Position numbers and translations under genes: made by a program
The notes under the pieces: generated by a model
Databases searched by the model: none
What the model was told of the DNA's origin: nothing
What the model saw: the letters and a program-made list of their open reading frames with translations, nothing else
Source: Thermoplasmatota archaeon
GTDB taxonomy: Archaea > Thermoplasmatota > E2 > DHVEG-1
Length of the DNA stretch: 64,000 bases
NCBI GenBank assembly: GCA_016930995.1
Contig: JAFGFQ010000051.1
Coordinates: 1-64,000 of the forward strand
Direction of reading: 5' to 3'
Shown: one piece after another, positions 62,337 to 64,000 of the stretch
How positions within the stretch are numbered: position 1 is the first letter of the stretch
Layout of the letters: each line of letters opens with the position of its first letter

Positions 62337-63455
62337 ATGAAGAAAAACAATACAGATTTATTAAAGAATCTATTCATTTTTGATGCACACTGCGACACCG
62401 CCAATCCACTCCTAGCTCCCTCATTTGATTTTAGAAAAAACAAATATCATCATGTTGACCTAGAAAAAATCCGGAGAGGAGGATTAAACGCACAGATATT
62501 TGCACTTTATGTAAATCCTGTGTACGCACCCCATCGGTCGATTAAACGAACATTACTCTTGTACCATATACTCCAGAAAAAAATATTTTCTCCAGGATAT
62601 GGACGGAAAGTCACATCGACAATAGAGATGAAATCTGCCTTAAAAGAAAACAAACTTGCCTGTTGGCTGTCCTTGGAAGGCGGTCATGCCATCGAAAATT
62701 CACTAGAGATTCTTGAGATGTACTATTTTCTTGGAATCCGATGCATGACCCTGACTCATTCGAAGAATACTGACTGGGCTGATTCCTCTGCTGAAGCTCC
62801 ACGATGGGATGGATTAAATTCACTAGGTAGAACAATAGTCACACATATGGAGAAGATGGGTATGGCGATTGATGTTTCTCATGCATCAGACAAAACTGTC
62901 GAAGATGTTCTTGATACGGTTTCAACTCCGATCATGGCATCTCATTCCAATGCACGGGCATTATGTGACATCCCTCGTAACTTACCAAATGACCTCATCC
63001 AGGAAATCGCAGAGAGAAACGGCTATATCGGTGTGAATTTTTTCCCGGTTTTCCTGAAAAAAAGCATCTATGATCAGGTGAGTGCAAACGTCAAAAAATA
63101 TGAACATACCCATCAACAGATACTCCAAAGGAAGCATAATCCAGATAGTATCAACACAGCAGAAGCAAAGCTCTTTCAGAAATATGTACAAGGATCAGAT
63201 CGTGCTGATGTAAACGCAGTAATTGACCATATTGAACATATCGCTAATATCGGTGGTGTAGATTGCGTAGGTCTTGGAAGTGATTATGATGGTATAAATT
63301 CCACTCTCTCTAATATGACTGATGTGTCCTGCTATCCTACCTTATTACAAGGATTAATTGCGAGAGGGTTTACAGAAAAAGACATCCGTAAGATTATGGG
63401 TCAAAATCTGTATCATTTTTTAACTCAATTTGATCATCGAGTAAAAGAAAGATAA
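62337..63455 (+). CDS. M19-family membrane dipeptidase-like enzyme
   Basis: A 372-residue cytosolic zinc dipeptidase of family M19. Metal and catalytic residues: FDAHCD (H-x-D), the bridging glutamate in WLSLEGGHAIE, IDVSHAS, MASHSNARALC and the aspartate in GLGSDYDG. Length and domain order match bacterial M19 enzymes. It starts at the ATG at 62337 after TTGAGAAA, and a promoter is likely in the 100-bp gap. It would cleave dipeptides, fitting the protein-degrading set here. Confidence 0.9.
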   Translation: MKKNNTDLLKNLFIFDAHCDTANPLLAPSFDFRKNKYHHVDLEKIRRGGLNAQIFALYVNPVYAPHRSIKRTLLLYHILQKKIFSPGYGRKVTSTIEMKSALKENKLACWLSLEGGHAIENSLEILEMYYFLGIRCMTLTHSKNTDWADSSAEAPRWDGLNSLGRTIVTHMEKMGMAIDVSHASDKTVEDVLDTVSTPIMASHSNARALCDIPRNLPNDLIQEIAERNGYIGVNFFPVFLKKSIYDQVSANVKKYEHTHQQILQRKHNPDSINTAEAKLFQKYVQGSDRADVNAVIDHIEHIANIGGVDCVGLGSDYDGINSTLSNMTDVSCYPTLLQGLIARGFTEKDIRKIMGQNLYHFLTQFDHRVKER

Positions 63456-63502
63456 ACCAAGAATGTTCAAAAAATACATTAATCTGTGCCCTTTCACTTT
63501 TT

Positions 63503-63838
63503 TTAAAGTCTTGAGTGGTGATAACTATTTTTTATAAAAAGAAGTATCTTTTCGAAATCAGATGACTCATCAATAGCTATCTGTGGCCACCCCTTCATTG
63601 TTCTTGTTGCTGCCTGGAAAGGTTTGACTGAGAATTCCTCAGATAATTTCATTTTGTCTTGATCACTTGCTTTTGTAAGAACCACACCATCGGTTACCAA
63701 AAATGCGAATAATTTGTTTTTGTGTTTGTAACAAGGACACCCGTACATCTTCTTTGTCGTCACATTCGGCCAGCTTAAAATCTCTTTTTCTAATTGAAGT
63801 CTGAACTGTTTCATTTTCTCTTCATTGTAATACTGCAT
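63503..63838 (-). CDS. TfoX N-terminal-domain-like small protein
   Basis: A 111-residue protein resembling the TfoX/Sxy N-terminal domain: TKKMYGCPCYKHKNKLFAFL is the characteristic first hairpin, followed by VVLTKASDQDKMKLSEEF and TMKGWPQIAIDES. Role in archaea unknown. Two cysteines (CPC) in the hairpin. It is convergent with the dipeptidase gene; a gene running off the window end lies 55 bp upstream on the same strand. Confidence 0.68.
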   Translation of the reverse strand: MQYYNEEKMKQFRLQLEKEILSWPNVTTKKMYGCPCYKHKNKLFAFLVTDGVVLTKASDQDKMKLSEEFSVKPFQAATRTMKGWPQIAIDESSDFEKILLFIKNSYHHSRL

Positions 63839-63893
63839 AACACCACTCTATACTCAATCATATTAATAAACAGTGTAGCTTGTTTCCGACATT

Positions 63894-64000
63894 TCATTTA
63901 AGGTTTTTTAAAAATTCATGCACAATGCTTTTTCCTTCTTCAAAATGTGTATACTCCCTGAGAGTAAAATGAGGGACATTCTCAATTGATATACCTTGAA
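63894..64000 (-). CDS. C-terminal fragment of a gene continuing past the window
   Basis: The last 107 bp are open on the minus strand and end in TGA at 63894, encoding about 34 residues that include ISIENVPHFTLREYTHFEEG and end VHEFLKNLK. The tail resembles the end of an alpha/beta-hydrolase or similar globular enzyme, but the stretch is too short to name. It runs toward the TfoX-like gene on the same strand. Confidence 0.5.
   Translation of the reverse strand, partial: QGISIENVPHFTLREYTHFEEGKSIVHEFLKNLK

Noticed and set aside
1..64000. Search for tRNA, rRNA, CRISPR and origin-like repeats
   Set aside because: By eye I found no cloverleaf-like gene, rRNA stretch, regular repeat array or cluster of origin-type repeats; a covariance-model scan would be needed to exclude small RNAs.

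Overview
The window looks like a chromosome segment of an anaerobic euryarchaeon, most likely in the Thermoplasmatota (a marine benthic group D-like lineage is my best guess). The archaeal signs are families that are almost exclusively archaeal (DUF424, DUF763, COG1031 radical SAM with a C-terminal helix-hairpin-helix, Lrp/RAM proteins, a bat-type HTH regulator), TATA boxes about 25-50 nt upstream of starts, T-rich terminators, a mix of Shine-Dalgarno-led and apparently leaderless genes, and a very high load of secreted PKD, beta-helix and Ig-like proteins. A flavodiiron protein fits an anaerobe. I saw no rRNA, tRNA or CRISPR array. The lineage call is inference.

Layout. 0-3.4 kb: an insertion sequence (2-968) has cut the 3' end of one gene of a two-gene operon of secreted Ig-like proteins; a secreted PKD protein follows. 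3.4-6.7 kb: a 34-residue membrane ORF, an operon of COG1031 radical SAM enzyme and a minimal RNase III, and an Lrp/AsnC regulator. 6.8-9.5 kb: a stand-alone RAM domain, a transporter fused to a RAM domain, and an M29 aminopeptidase. 9.6-18.9 kb: a beta-helix protein, a Mut7-C protein, DUF424, a 52-residue tail-anchored ORF, a LuxE-like/transglutaminase-like/MFS group, DUF763 and a flippase-like membrane protein. 19.2-25.9 kb: a secreted M14 carboxypeptidase, a secreted transglutaminase-like protein with an apparent AUU start, membrane and cytosolic cyclophilins, and a dCTP deaminase/dUTPase family protein lacking the deaminase glutamate. 26-33 kb: FG-GAP/PKD protein, flavodiiron protein, alpha-toroid protein, second beta-helix protein.

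33.2-44.8 kb is the most distinctive part: a 1874-residue repeat protein with three hydrophobic segments, two secreted paralogues of its C-terminal region, a membrane-anchored paralogue of its N-terminal region, another membrane-anchored ectodomain protein, and a multi-pass membrane protein ending in a PAS domain. Shared domains suggest one cell-surface assembly with its own membrane sensor. 45-52.9 kb carries two large secreted clan CD (gingipain-like) peptidases on either side of a small lipoprotein.

53-64 kb is more ordinary: a DHFR/RibD-like reductase, uncharacterised membrane proteins, a winged-helix protein, a duplicated-hairpin membrane protein, a ferritin-like protein, an ABC-2 exporter operon whose ATPase carries an N-terminal zinc ribbon and which faces a bat-type regulator across a palindromic promoter region, a GH53-like glycosidase, an M19 dipeptidase, a TfoX-like protein and a gene running off the end. 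Overall the window is an export- and surface-rich region: peptidases, a glycosidase and an exported foldase point to breakdown of external protein and polysaccharide.
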